The notes under the pieces are model-generated. The model was not told the origin of the DNA and searched no databases. It saw nothing but the letters and a program-made list of their open reading frames with translations. A stretch of DNA of 64,000 bases from Novosphingobium sp. PP1Y. Its GTDB lineage: Bacteria; Pseudomonadota; Alphaproteobacteria; Sphingomonadales; Sphingomonadaceae. A program made the translations under genes and the position numbers. The DNA is taken from the NCBI RefSeq assembly GCF_000253255.1, contig NC_015580.1, positions 2,989,001 to 3,053,000 on the forward strand, written 5' to 3'. Positions within the stretch are counted from its first letter, which is position 1, and each line of letters opens with the position of its first letter. Shown one piece after another: positions 8,140 through 17,800 of this stretch.

Positions 8140-11103
8140 TCAGAACATCTTGCGGAAGTCGATCCCCACAACGCGGCCCTGCGGCTCGCGGTAGGCGGCC
8201 TGATAGGCCAGCGGCACGGCGCCGTTCCCGTCGGTAACCTTCTGGCGCGAATCGAGCAGGTTGTCAGCCGTCAGCGCAAGCCGCGCGCCCTTGAAGAATG
8301 GAGCCTTGGCAACGAGGCTCTCCATGCGGCCGAGATCGACGAAAAGCCGCGCGTCGAGGACGAAAGTACTGCCGAAGCGCAAGTCGGAGCTGCCGGGCAG
8401 GCCGCTGCCGTTAACTTTGGCCGGGGCATTCCATTCGCCCTTGAGACGCAGGCCGTAGCCGTTCTTGAACAGGCCGCCCTCCATCTCGATGGAATGGCGC
8501 GGAACGCCGCCGGCACTGATCGCATCGCCCGCCAGTTCGTCGAGCTCCGGGACGCCCGGTGCAATGCGCACCCGGTCGACAATACGCCAGGTATGATAGA
8601 CCGAGAGGTTCCAGCGCCCGCCGCCCGGAGGGCCAAAGCCCGAGCGTTGGCTGCCACCACCACCGGAGGACGATTCGCCCGACTGCTTCTTTTCCACCGG
8701 CGCCGCGCCTGCTTCCGGTGCCCGGGCGCCGCCGTTGCTGCACATCCGCTCGCGCATGGCGGCAAGACGCGCCTTGTCCACCTGTCCATCGGAGCCCTTG
8801 AGACGTTCCACTACCGGTTCGGGCAGCTTTGAAAGATCGGGCCCGGTGCTGCCTTGGGCACAGACCGCCTGCCGCATGCGCGCGAAGCGCTCAGGATCGA
8901 AGCTTCCGGCAGCACCCGGGCCTTCAGCCGAACAGACCCTCTGCTTCATCTTCTCCAGCTTGTCGGGATCGACCTTGCCATCGGCCCCAACGAGGCGTTC
9001 GCGCATTCGTTCGGGCATGACCGAAAGATCGGGCGATGCTGTGCCCTCGCCCTCCGGTGCGCACAGGCTCTTGCGCAAGGCCTCGAAACGCGATGGATCG
9101 AAAGCTCCGCCGCCGGCGGGAGGCGGACCGTCAAAGCCACCGGGCGGCGTCGACGGCGCGCTATGCACAGGCGCTGCCGTGCGAGAAGAGCCGCGGCTCG
9201 CACCGCCGCCTGAAGCACTGTCGCTACCCAGCTTGCCGGATATGTTGAAGCCCCAGCGCATGCTGGAAGTCGAGACCTCGTCGTAAGTCACGGCGCGCCG
9301 GTCAATGGCGATGAGGTTGCCGAATGCGTCGCGCGTGACGCGTCCGGGAAACGCCGCCTCGATCGCGGGTGTGAGTAACGGGAATGACTTGGTGACGTCG
9401 CTCGACCGGTTGCGGAAGTACTCGACGAGCAGGTTGGAGCGATCGAGGAAAGGCAGTTTCCAGGTCGCCGAAAGCTTGATGTCGCGCTGCTTTTCCTTGA
9501 CCAGATCGGGGTTTCCGCCGGACGTCACCGTCACCAGCGAGGTCGTCGAATTGGTGAAGTCATAGACCGAAACGTTGTAGGTCAGGATAGTGGGTGCGCC
9601 CAGCTGCGACAGGCTCGGCGCCGCGTCCTCCACCAGATAGCTCGCCTGAAAGGACAGCGTATCGGTCGGATTCCACGTCAGCCCCAGGTTCCAGTTCTTC
9701 AAGGAACCGAAATCCGAGAGGTGATCGATCCCGCCGCCCACATTCAGCGTGAAGTCGCCGACGGCGCCCAGGAAATCCTCGCCGCGGCTGGTCAGCGGCA
9801 CGGCGAGGTTGACGCCCCCGGACACGTCCGAGCGCCTCAGCGTAAAGGCGCCGATGTCGGTGCGGCTGTCCTCGCTCGTGGTGCGGTTGAAATCGAAGCC
9901 GCCCTTGATCGTCAGGCTGGCGTCGCCCGCGGGCATCCGGAACGGCCGACCGGACAACGTGGTCAGCGTTGCGAGTGCGAGCGCGCGATTGCGCGCGACG
10001 TCGACGCCGGCACCGGGCACGGCGGGAAGCGCGCCGCCAATCGCCAAGGCGCCGCTTGCAGCAGCAGCCACGAGGGCATCGGTATCGCGGCGCCGGTCGG
10101 TGCGCGTGTTGGTGTCGGTATAGCTGCCGTCCGCCGTGGTCGAGAACGTCCAGTCCCCGATCATCGTGTTGTAACCCAGCCCGCCCTCGAAGGTGTCGAC
10201 AACCGAGCGCGTCGTCAGCGGATCGGGCAACGTGCGGATCTCGTTGTCGCCGCCATAGCTCAACGTGACCGTGTCGAGGCCGGAAAGCGACGTCGTCTGC
10301 TCATGCGTATAGGCACCGTTGACCGTGATCGAACCGGCAAGTCCACCCTCGCCGATGCCCTGCGTCATCGTGCCGTTCAGTTCGAGCGTGGAAGCGGCAT
10401 CTGCAAGGCTGCGATAGCGTGCCGGATCGGGGTCGCCCGCGACTGTCGGCTGGCCCGATGCGCTCTGCCGGATATTGCGCTCGTCCTCGGTCAGCATCGT
10501 CGTTTCGGTCAGCTTCGCGGAGAAGTTGTACCGGCGCGGCCCTGAGATCTTGAAGATGCCGCCTTCGGCTTCGTAGTTGTCATAGCCGCCGCGCGTCGGG
10601 ACATTGTACTCGCCCGCCGCCACGAGCGACGCGAAGTTGTCCTTCAGGATCATGTTGAGGACGCGCTGGTTTGCCGGATAGCCGAAGCGCAGGGCGACCT
10701 CTTCGGGCAGCACTTCCATGCGCCGGATCGCCTCGGGCGGGATACGATGCAGCTCACGGAAGCTGGTGATGCGCTGTCCGTTGACGAGAATCACCGGGCG
10801 GCCCGAACCGCGCCCGCGCCCGCTGCCCGTCTGCGGCGATATCGCTGCGATCAGGTCTGCGATCGAGTCAGCGCCATAGGCTGCGATGTCTTCCTCGTCG
10901 AAAGTCTGGACCGGCTGGTTGGGCACATCGATCTGCCCGCGAAAGCGCGGTGCGACGACGACAATCTCGCTCGAATTGACTTCGATCGCGTCGTCATCCT
11001 CATCGATGATCGTGGCAGGCGCCGTAACCTGTGCGAAAGCCAGGGAAGGCAGGGATGCACCCGTTATCAGGGGAAGCCAAAGGTGGGACCGCAAACAAAA
11101 CAC
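8140..11103 (-). CDS. TonB-dependent receptor-like outer membrane protein with a Cys-repeat insertion
   Basis: A signal peptide (cleavage after LAFA) precedes a plug domain (QPVQTFDEEDIAAYGADSI, RPVILVNGQRI) and a long beta-barrel region ending in Phe. The protein is 987 residues, longer than typical. Between about residues 625 and 830 the barrel is interrupted by a Gly/Pro/Ser-rich linker holding four copies of a 14-residue pattern ending in Cys, for example FDPSRFEALRKSLC and VDPDKLEKMKQRVC. The start is GTG at 11103. A TonB box is not obvious. It probably sits in the outer membrane; the ligand is unknown. It is divergent from infA. Confidence 0.85.
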   Translation of the reverse strand: MFCLRSHLWLPLITGASLPSLAFAQVTAPATIIDEDDDAIEVNSSEIVVVAPRFRGQIDVPNQPVQTFDEEDIAAYGADSIADLIAAISPQTGSGRGRGSGRPVILVNGQRITSFRELHRIPPEAIRRMEVLPEEVALRFGYPANQRVLNMILKDNFASLVAAGEYNVPTRGGYDNYEAEGGIFKISGPRRYNFSAKLTETTMLTEDERNIRQSASGQPTVAGDPDPARYRSLADAASTLELNGTMTQGIGEGGLAGSITVNGAYTHEQTTSLSGLDTVTLSYGGDNEIRTLPDPLTTRSVVDTFEGGLGYNTMIGDWTFSTTADGSYTDTNTRTDRRRDTDALVAAAASGALAIGGALPAVPGAGVDVARNRALALATLTTLSGRPFRMPAGDASLTIKGGFDFNRTTSEDSRTDIGAFTLRRSDVSGGVNLAVPLTSRGEDFLGAVGDFTLNVGGGIDHLSDFGSLKNWNLGLTWNPTDTLSFQASYLVEDAAPSLSQLGAPTILTYNVSVYDFTNSTTSLVTVTSGGNPDLVKEKQRDIKLSATWKLPFLDRSNLLVEYFRNRSSDVTKSFPLLTPAIEAAFPGRVTRDAFGNLIAIDRRAVTYDEVSTSSMRWGFNISGKLGSDSASGGGASRGSSRTAAPVHSAPSTPPGGFDGPPPAGGGAFDPSRFEALRKSLCAPEGEGTASPDLSVMPERMRERLVGADGKVDPDKLEKMKQRVCSAEGPGAAGSFDPERFARMRQAVCAQGSTGPDLSKLPEPVVERLKGSDGQVDKARLAAMRERMCSNGGARAPEAGAAPVEKKQSGESSSGGGGSQRSGFGPPGGGRWNLSVYHTWRIVDRVRIAPGVPELDELAGDAISAGGVPRHSIEMEGGLFKNGYGLRLKGEWNAPAKVNGSGLPGSSDLRFGSTFVLDARLFVDLGRMESLVAKAPFFKGARLALTADNLLDSRQKVTDGNGAVPLAYQAAYREPQGRVVGIDFRKMF

Positions 11104-11293
11104 TCCGCCAAAATATGCTTTCCCCTTCCCATGGCGCTCTTGCCGTCAGTGGATTCAAGCCGCAAGCCGCAGCCGGGTAACAATTTGTCGCAAGTAACTT
11201 GCGCGCGAATGAACAAGCGAGGCTTCCCTTTTTCGCGAGTCGTAGCTATGGCGCGCCGCACTGTTGCAGCAAAACTACGGATATTGATCGCCG

Positions 11294-11539
11294 ATGGCGA
11301 AAGAAGAACTCCTCGAGATGCGCGGTCGCGTTGTGGAACTGCTTCCCAACGCCATGTTCCGCGTCGAACTGGAAAACGGTCACGAGATCCTTGGCCATAC
11401 CGCCGGCAAGATGCGCAAGAACCGCATCCGCGTGCTGGTTGGCGACGAAGTTCTCGTCGAACTGACGCCCTATGACCTTACCAAGGGGCGCATCACCTAT
11501 CGCTTCATGCCCGGTCGCGGTGGCCCCGGTCAGTACTGA
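11294..11539 (+). CDS. infA: Translation initiation factor IF-1
   Basis: IF-1 binds the ribosomal A site and assists IF-2 and IF-3 at initiation. The sequence is a clear S1/OB-fold IF-1: LEMRGRVVELLPNAMFRVEL, GHTAGKMRKNRIRVLVGD, and KGRITYRF. At 81 residues it is about nine longer than the common 72 because of a Gly-rich tail MPGRGGPGQY, as seen in related alphaproteobacteria. It heads a tight run of four genes (infA, maf, RNase G-like, yacG) whose ends overlap. Confidence 0.96.
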   Translation: MAKEELLEMRGRVVELLPNAMFRVELENGHEILGHTAGKMRKNRIRVLVGDEVLVELTPYDLTKGRITYRFMPGRGGPGQY

Positions 11540-12155
11540 GGCCCTGCACGTCTCCGGCACGCAGGCCGGTGACACCCGCGCCCACAGCCCCCGGCTGATT
11601 CTCGCTTCGGCCAGCCCGCGCCGCCGCGAGTTGATCGTGCGCCTGGGCCTGCAGCCGGACGCCGTGATCGCCGCAGAGATCGACGAAGCCCACGAGCCGC
11701 GTGAACTCCCGCGCGTCTATGCACGGCGCATGGCTCGCGAAAAGGCCATGGCGGTCGAGGTCTCCGGCGCGCATGTGCTGGCGGGCGATACGGTCGTAGC
11801 CTGCGGACGCCGCATCCTGCCCAAGGCGGAAGACGAAAAGACTGCGCGCGCCTGCCTCGAACTTCTGTCCGGACGGCGTCACCGCGTGCTGTCCGCGATC
11901 GCGCTGAAGGGCCCCGACGGTACCTTGCGTGAACGCATGTCCGAAACGGTCGTGCGCTTCAAGCCGCTCAGCCGCGAAGAGATCGAGCATTACATCGCCG
12001 GCGGCGAATGGCACGGCAAGGCCGGTGGCTATGCCATCCAGGGCAGCGCCGAGGGCCTGATCGCCTGGATCGGTGGCAGCCATTCCGGCGTCGTCGGTCT
12101 GCCCCTGTTCGAAACCCGCGCCCTGCTCAAGGCGGCAGGATTCCCGATTGGCTGA
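11520..12155 (+). CDS. maf: Maf family nucleoside triphosphate pyrophosphatase
   Basis: Maf proteins hydrolyse non-canonical or modified nucleoside triphosphates to monophosphates and pyrophosphate. The start of the fold is clear (LILASASPRRRELIVRLGL), followed by AGDTVVACG, the conserved SGRRHRVLSAIAL strand and GKAGGYAIQGSA. The frame is open further upstream to ATG 11472, but that overlaps infA by 68 bases; I prefer the GTG at 11520, which overlaps by 20 and gives 211 residues. No clear ribosome site marks either, so the start is uncertain while the family is not. Confidence 0.9.
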   Translation: MAPVSTEALHVSGTQAGDTRAHSPRLILASASPRRRELIVRLGLQPDAVIAAEIDEAHEPRELPRVYARRMAREKAMAVEVSGAHVLAGDTVVACGRRILPKAEDEKTARACLELLSGRRHRVLSAIALKGPDGTLRERMSETVVRFKPLSREEIEHYIAGGEWHGKAGGYAIQGSAEGLIAWIGGSHSGVVGLPLFETRALLKAAGFPIG

Positions 12156-13122
12156 GTGGCTGGTCGAGGAAGGAATCGGGGAAACCCGGGCAATCCTCGT
12201 CGAGGCCGGACAAGTGCTGGCCGCGCGGCTCGAATGGCCCGGTAGGCTGGCAGCCGGCGAAACGGCGGATGTCACGCTCATTTCCCGGCGCCGCGGCGCC
12301 CGGCGGGGTACGGTGCGATTTCCGGGCGGTGAGGAAGCCCTGATCGACGGCCTTCCCGCCGATGCCAGCGAAGGCGCCAGTGTGCGGGCCACGATCACTC
12401 GCGCAGCCATTGCCGAGACCGGGCGCCTCAAGCGCGCCCAGGCCCGATTCACCGACCGGCCCGTGCGCCCTGCTCCTTCGCTTGCACAACGCCTGCGCGA
12501 AACGGAGACACCGGTGCGCCTGGTCACCCGGTTTCCGGACGATCCCTGGCCCGAAATCATCGCCGAAGCGCTCGACGGCGTCATTGAGTTCGAAGGCGGC
12601 TCGATCGTCGTTAGCCCGACGCCGGCCATGACCCTGATCGACATCGACGGCACGCTAGCCCCGCGCACACTCGCGCTTGCAGCGATTCCCGCCATCGCCA
12701 AGGCAATCGGTCAGTTCGACCTTGCCGGTTCGATCGGAATCGACTTTCCTTCACTGGAGCGCAAGGACGATCGCCGCGAGGTCGATGACACCCTTGCCGC
12801 CGCGCTCGACCATTGGCCGCACCAGCGCACAGCGATGAACGGTTTCGGATTCGTCCAGCTCGTGGCCCGGCTCGAATGCCAGTCGATCATCCAGCGCATA
12901 CGCCAGGCCCCTTTCGCGGCCACTGCCAGGCACCTCCTGCGCCGCGCGGAATCCGTCAGCGAACCCGGCGTGCTGCTTCTGAAGGCCCATCCGCAGGTCT
13001 GTGCGGCGATTGCGCCTCAATGGCATGACGAGTTGCAACGCCGCACTGGGCGCCGCATTCGCATCGAGCCGGACAGCAACCTTGCACTCGGCGCAGGATT
13101 CGCGCAGGCCGTGGCATCATGA
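12148..13122 (+). CDS. Short ribonuclease E/G-like protein
   Basis: The protein begins with the RNase E/G-like start AEWLVEEGIGETRAILVEAG, contains a compressed S1-like segment (residues 45-95) and the RNase H-like catalytic region with the two expected acidic strands, MTLIDIDGTL and SIGIDFPSLER. At about 324 residues it is well below RNase G (near 490): the Cys pair of the Zn-link and the C-terminal small domain are absent. The start is TTG at 12148, overlapping the Maf stop by eight bases; the stop overlaps yacG by four. Whether it retains RNase activity cannot be told from sequence alone. Confidence 0.82.
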   Translation: MAEWLVEEGIGETRAILVEAGQVLAARLEWPGRLAAGETADVTLISRRRGARRGTVRFPGGEEALIDGLPADASEGASVRATITRAAIAETGRLKRAQARFTDRPVRPAPSLAQRLRETETPVRLVTRFPDDPWPEIIAEALDGVIEFEGGSIVVSPTPAMTLIDIDGTLAPRTLALAAIPAIAKAIGQFDLAGSIGIDFPSLERKDDRREVDDTLAAALDHWPHQRTAMNGFGFVQLVARLECQSIIQRIRQAPFAATARHLLRRAESVSEPGVLLLKAHPQVCAAIAPQWHDELQRRTGRRIRIEPDSNLALGAGFAQAVAS

Positions 13123-13286
13123 CCCGCTCCGAACGCAAATGCCCGATCTGTTCCAAACCCCGCGTCGCCGAGCACAGTCCCTTCTGCTCGAAACGGTGCC
13201 GCGACCGCGACCTGTTGCGGTGGCTGGACGACGGCTATGCCCTGCCCGGTCCCCCCAGCTTTTCCGATATTCCACAGGATGAATGA
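13119..13286 (+). CDS. yacG: DNA gyrase inhibitor YacG (small zinc-finger protein)
   Basis: This 55-residue protein has the YacG pattern of four zinc-binding cysteines: CPIC near the start and CSKRC about 15 residues later, followed by the conserved RDLLRWLDDGYALPG. YacG binds GyrB and inhibits gyrase in E. coli. ATG at 13119 overlaps the stop of the RNase G-like gene (ATGA). It closes the infA-maf-RNase-yacG cluster. Confidence 0.92.
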   Translation: MTRSERKCPICSKPRVAEHSPFCSKRCRDRDLLRWLDDGYALPGPPSFSDIPQDE

Positions 13287-13307
13287 AAATTACTGACCGA
13301 TAGGGGG

Positions 13308-13336
13308 TTGCAAAGGTGCGCGAGCTTCGTCATAGG
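13308..13336 (+). promoter_or_regulatory. Probable promoter of tRNA-Phe
   Basis: TTGCAA at 13308 and CATAGG at 13331 are separated by 17 bases, 51 bases before the tRNA. The two boxes resemble those in front of the tRNA-Pro gene. Confidence 0.5.
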
Positions 13337-13387
13337 CCCGCCACCAACGCTCGACGGGACACAATCGCAACCGTCGCTGGCTTAGAT

Positions 13388-13463
13388 GCCCGGGTAGCTC
13401 AGTTGGTAGAGCACATGACTGAAAATCATGGTGTCGGCGGTTCGATTCCGTCCCCGGGCACCA
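13388..13463 (+). tRNA. tRNA-Phe (GAA)
   Basis: A full 76-base cloverleaf: acceptor GCCCGGG pairs with CCCGGGC, the D-arm is GCTCAGTTGGTAGAGC, the anticodon loop CTGAAAA carries GAA, and the T-arm contains GGTTCGATTCC. The CCA end is encoded. Confidence 0.97.
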
Positions 13464-13615
13464 CTCTCCTCCCCCCAGGGAGGCACAGAGTGGAAAGACA
13501 GGCCTTAACCCCTAATCACCGGTAATCTCCCAAGGCAGATGCCTCCAATCGAGGCGGAAATCCGCCGCCGACCCGTGCGAACTGTAATCGTCATTCGCAT
13601 GCCTGTAAGAATTTG

Positions 13616-13627
13616 TCGCAATTGCGA
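13616..13627 (+). promoter_or_regulatory. Perfect palindrome before the RND efflux operon, possible operator
   Basis: TCGCAATTGCGA is a perfect 12-base palindrome, 61 bases before the chosen start of the adaptor gene. Its CAATTG core recurs twice (19545-19550 and 19612-19617) in front of the MarR gene that follows the efflux operon. This makes it a candidate MarR operator; no direct proof is available. Confidence 0.4.
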
Positions 13628-13687
13628 AATGGACGCTTGCGGCGTCATCCGAATGAACGGATATCAAGGCCTTCTGATCATCAGACG

Positions 13688-14893
13688 GTGCTTGTCTTGA
13701 AACTTCTCTCCTCCGAACCGGTGCCCGCCGGGCAGCTTCGACGTGGCATCATTGCGGCGATTACCCTGACTGCGCTTTCGGCCTGCTCTGGCGAATCGTC
13801 GCAGGATCGCGGCGCCAGAACGGCTACCGTCGGCTATGTCGTCGCCAAGCCGACTGACGTGCCGGTGGAAGTCATGCTGGGCGGCCGCACTGTTGCTTAT
13901 GAGACTTCGGAAGTGCGCCCCCAGGTTTCGGGTGTGATCAAGCAGCGCTATTTCACCGAGGGCAGTTATGTCCGTGCCGGACAGCCGCTGTTCCAGATCG
14001 ACCCCAGCCTCTACCGCGCCGCCGTCAACCAGTCCGAGGCCAACCTCGCCAGCGCCCGTGCCTCGGCCGATGCCGCCGCAGTGAAGGCCGAGCGCTACAA
14101 GCCGCTCGCCGACATGGAAGCCATTGCCAAGCAGGACTATACCGACGCGCTGGCGCAGGCCCGCGTCGCCAAGGCTGCCGTTGCGCAGAATGCGGCGGCG
14201 CTCGATACCGCGCGCATCAACTTGCGCTTCACTACAGTTCCGGCGCCGATCAGCGGTCGTATCGGCCGCTCGCTGTTCACGGTCGGCGCTCTTGCCAGCG
14301 CAAGCCAGAGCGACCCGCTGGCTGTGATCCAGCGGACCGACCCGATCTACGTCGACATGAAACAGTCCTCCACGGACCTGACCGCCCTGCGCCAGAAACT
14401 GAGCCGGGGCAATGTGAGTGCGGGAAGCACGTCGGTTCACCTCAAGCTGCAGGACGGAACGGACTACGCTGCGACCGGCACCGTGAAATTTTCCGAGGTG
14501 ACAGTCGACGAATCGACCGGCACCGTCACCATTCGCGCCCAGTTCCCCAATCCCGAAGGCCTGCTGCTGCCGGGCATGTTCGTGAACGCTGTCTTCGACC
14601 AGTCCGTCGAACAGAACGCCTATCTCGTGCCGCAAGCCGCAGTGCTGCGGGACTTCGACGGCAGCGCCTATGTCATGGTCGTGGACAAGGACAGCAAGGC
14701 GATGCGCCGCAAGGTCACAGCCGGACGCACGAGAGGGCAATACTCGGTCATCACCGATGGGCTTTCCCAAGGCGACAAGATCATTGTCGACGGGCTGAAC
14801 GGCCTCAAGCAGGGCGCGGCGATCAAGCCGGTACCGGCTTCCACGCCGCAAAAGGTTGCCTCGCCCGCCAAGCCTTCCGGCAAGCAAGACTGA
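13688..14893 (+). CDS. RND efflux periplasmic adaptor subunit (AcrA/MexA family lipoprotein)
   Basis: The adaptor links the inner membrane pump to the outer membrane channel. The N terminus has a lipoprotein signal ending in LTALSAC, then the barrel-sandwich motif SEVRPQVSGVIKQRYFTEGS with VRAGQPLFQIDPSLYRAAV, a coiled-coil hairpin (residues 90-150), the second lipoyl half with LRFTTVPAPISGRIGRS, and the beta-barrel domain with LLLPGMFVNAVFD. I chose the GTG at 13688; TTG at 13697 and a longer TTG start at 13613 are possible and no ribosome site decides. It is followed six bases later by the pump gene. Confidence 0.93.
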   Translation: MLVLKLLSSEPVPAGQLRRGIIAAITLTALSACSGESSQDRGARTATVGYVVAKPTDVPVEVMLGGRTVAYETSEVRPQVSGVIKQRYFTEGSYVRAGQPLFQIDPSLYRAAVNQSEANLASARASADAAAVKAERYKPLADMEAIAKQDYTDALAQARVAKAAVAQNAAALDTARINLRFTTVPAPISGRIGRSLFTVGALASASQSDPLAVIQRTDPIYVDMKQSSTDLTALRQKLSRGNVSAGSTSVHLKLQDGTDYAATGTVKFSEVTVDESTGTVTIRAQFPNPEGLLLPGMFVNAVFDQSVEQNAYLVPQAAVLRDFDGSAYVMVVDKDSKAMRRKVTAGRTRGQYSVITDGLSQGDKIIVDGLNGLKQGAAIKPVPASTPQKVASPAKPSGKQD

Positions 14894-14899
14894 CCGCGA

Positions 14900-17800
14900 A
14901 TGTCCCGGATTTTCATCGACCGCCCGATTTTCGCCTGGGTGCTTGCGATCATCGTCATGCTTGGAGGCATCGGCGCGCTCGCGCTTCTGCCCAATGAGCA
15001 ATACCCGGACATTGCGCCGACCGAAGTCAACATTCGCGCCAGCTACCCCGGCGCTTCTGCCGAGACGGTCGAGAACAGCGTAACGCAGATCATCGAGCAG
15101 CAGCTCACCGGTATCGACGGCCTCCTTTATTTCAGTTCGCAGTCGACCAATCGCGGCCAGGGCACGATCACTGCCGTCTTCAACAAGGGCACCGATCCGG
15201 ACATTGCCCAGGTCCAGGTCCAGAACAAGGTACAGACCGCGCTGTCCCGCCTGCCGCAATCGGTGCAGAACCAGGGCGTAAGGGTCACCAAGTCCAATCC
15301 GGACCAGCTGCTCGTCGTTGCCGTCTATGACGCGACCGACACGCGTTCGAATCAGGACGTTTCCGATTACCTGACATCGCACATCCAGGACCCGCTCTCG
15401 CGCATCGAGGGCGTGGGTGACGTTCGCGTCTTCGGATCGCCGCACGCCATGCGCATCTGGCTCGATCCGACAAGGCTCGCCGCGGTCTCGCTCATGCCCA
15501 GCGACGTGATCACCGCGATCAAGGCCCAGAACACCGAAGTCGCGGCCGGCGAAGTCGGCGGCCTGCCCTCGCCCGAAGACCAGGCTCTCGATGCCATCGT
15601 CACCGCCGGTTCGCGCCTGCAGACCCCCGAGCAGTTTCGCCGGATCGTCATCAAGACGAAGAGCGATGGCTCGACCGTGACCATCGGCGACGTCGCAAGG
15701 GTAGAGATCGGGGCGGAAAACTATTCCTCGCTCACCCGCGTCAACGGGCATCCCGGCGCCGGCATCTCGATTTCCTTGTCGCCGGGCGCCGACGCACTGC
15801 AGACCGCAGAGCGCGTCAAGACGGCGATGACCGCCATGTCGTCGGACCTGCCGGACGGCATGAACTATATCTATGCCAACGATTCCACGACCTTCATCAA
15901 GCTGTCGATCTCGGAAGTGGCAAAGGCCCTGTTCGAGGCCATCGTCCTCGTAGTGCTGGTGATGTTCATCTTCCTGCAGAGCTGGCGCGCCACGCTCATC
16001 CCGGCCATCGCCGTTCCGGTCGTCCTGCTCGGCACTTTCGGGATCTTCTATCTCGCCGGTTTTTCCATCAACACGATGACCCTGTTCGGGCTGGTTCTGG
16101 CAATCGGTCTGCTGGTCGACGATGCCATCGTCGTGGTCGAGAACGTCGAACGGCTCATGGAGGAAAATCCGGGCATGAGCGCTCGTGAGGCGACCATCCT
16201 GTCGATGCAGGAAATACAGGTCGCCCTCGTCGCGATCGCACTGGTGCTTTCGGCTGTATTCCTGCCGATGGCTTTCTTCGGTGGCTCCACCGGTGTAATC
16301 TATCGCCAGTTCTCGCTCACGATCGTATCGGCCATGGTGCTCTCGGTTCTGGTTGCGCTGATCCTCAGTCCGGCGCTCACCTCCACCCTGCTCAAGCCCA
16401 AGAACGGCGAAGAGGAACCAACCTGGATCGAACGGCGCCTGCCGTGGCTCGAGCGGTTCTGGGACAGGTTCCACAAGGGCTTCAACCGTACTGTAGAAAC
16501 CGGCACGGAACGCTACGGCAGGGCGGTCGAGCGCGTGGTCGAGCAAAAGTGGCGGTGGCTCGGCATCTTCGCAGTTGTCTGCATTGCGACCTATGCCCTG
16601 TTCATCAGGCTTCCCACCGGCTTCCTGCCCAACGAGGACCAGGGTTCGATCTTCGTGCAGTGGCGCCTTCCGGCCGGCACGCCACGCTCCAAGACCGAGG
16701 AAGTGCAAGATCAGGTCGAGAAGTACTTCCTCGGCGACAACAAGGAGCTCGTCTCCGGTATGCTCACGATTTCGGGTGGCGGCCTCGGAGCAGCAGGCCA
16801 GAACACCGGCACCGGATTCCTCAACCTGGTCGACTGGGACGATCGCCCGGGCAAAGAGAACAGCGCGCAGGCCATCGTCGATCGTGCTTCGGCGGCATTC
16901 AGCGGCTTGCGCAACGCGCAGGTCTTCGCGCTTGTCCCCGGTTCGATCCGCGGTCTCGGTCAGAATTCCGGCTTCACCATGGAGCTGCAGAACAACGGCG
17001 AATTGAGCCGGACCGAATTCGCCGCCGCGCGCGACAAGCTCCTGGCACTGGCGAACAGCGATTCCCGCCTTGCACAAGTTCGCCTCAGCGACTTGCCTGA
17101 CGTCTCCACCCTGAAAGTCGATACCAACACGCAAGCGCTTAGTACCTATGGCCTGTCGCAAAGCGATGTGAACGCGACCCTGAGCACGGCCTGGGGCGGC
17201 AATTACGTCAACGATTTCCTCGATGAGGGACGCATCAAGAAAGTCTACGTCCAGGGGGAGGCGCAGTACCGTTCGCGCCCTGAAGACCTCAACCAGTGGT
17301 TCGTGCGCGGTTCCAACGGGCAGATGGCGCCATTCTCGGCCTTCTCGAATGTAAGCTGGTCCACCGCGCCAAGCAGCAGCTCGCGCTTCAACGGTCTTCA
17401 AGCCTACGAATTTTCGGGCACGCCTGCGCCCGGCGTCAGTTCAGGCACGGCGATGGACGTGATGGAAGAGCTGGCCAGCCAAATCCCCGGCACGAGCGTG
17501 GCATGGGCGGGCTCTTCCTACCAGGAGCGGCTCTCTACCGGTCAGGGGCCCCTGCTTTATGGCCTCTCGTTGCTGGTCGTGTTCCTGTGCCTTGCCGCAC
17601 TCTACGAAAGCTGGTCGATCCCGATCGCGGTGATCATGGTGATCCCGCTAGGCCTGCTGGGAGCCATCGTCTTCGTGACCCTGCGCGGCCTTGAAAACGA
17701 CGTCTATCTGCAGATCGGCCTGCTCACCACGATGGGGCTCGCCGCGAAGAACGCGATCCTCATGATCGAGTTCGCCGAGCAGGCCGAGCGGCAGGGCAAG

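Noticed and set aside
8067..8171. Upstream extension of uvrC
   Set aside because: It would overlap the TonB receptor gene and adds residues not found in the family.
13664..17401. A 1245-residue open frame on the minus strand across the RND adaptor and pump genes
   Set aside because: It is antisense to two clear genes, has no domain, is rich in Arg/Asp/Gly and is a by-product of GC-rich third positions.
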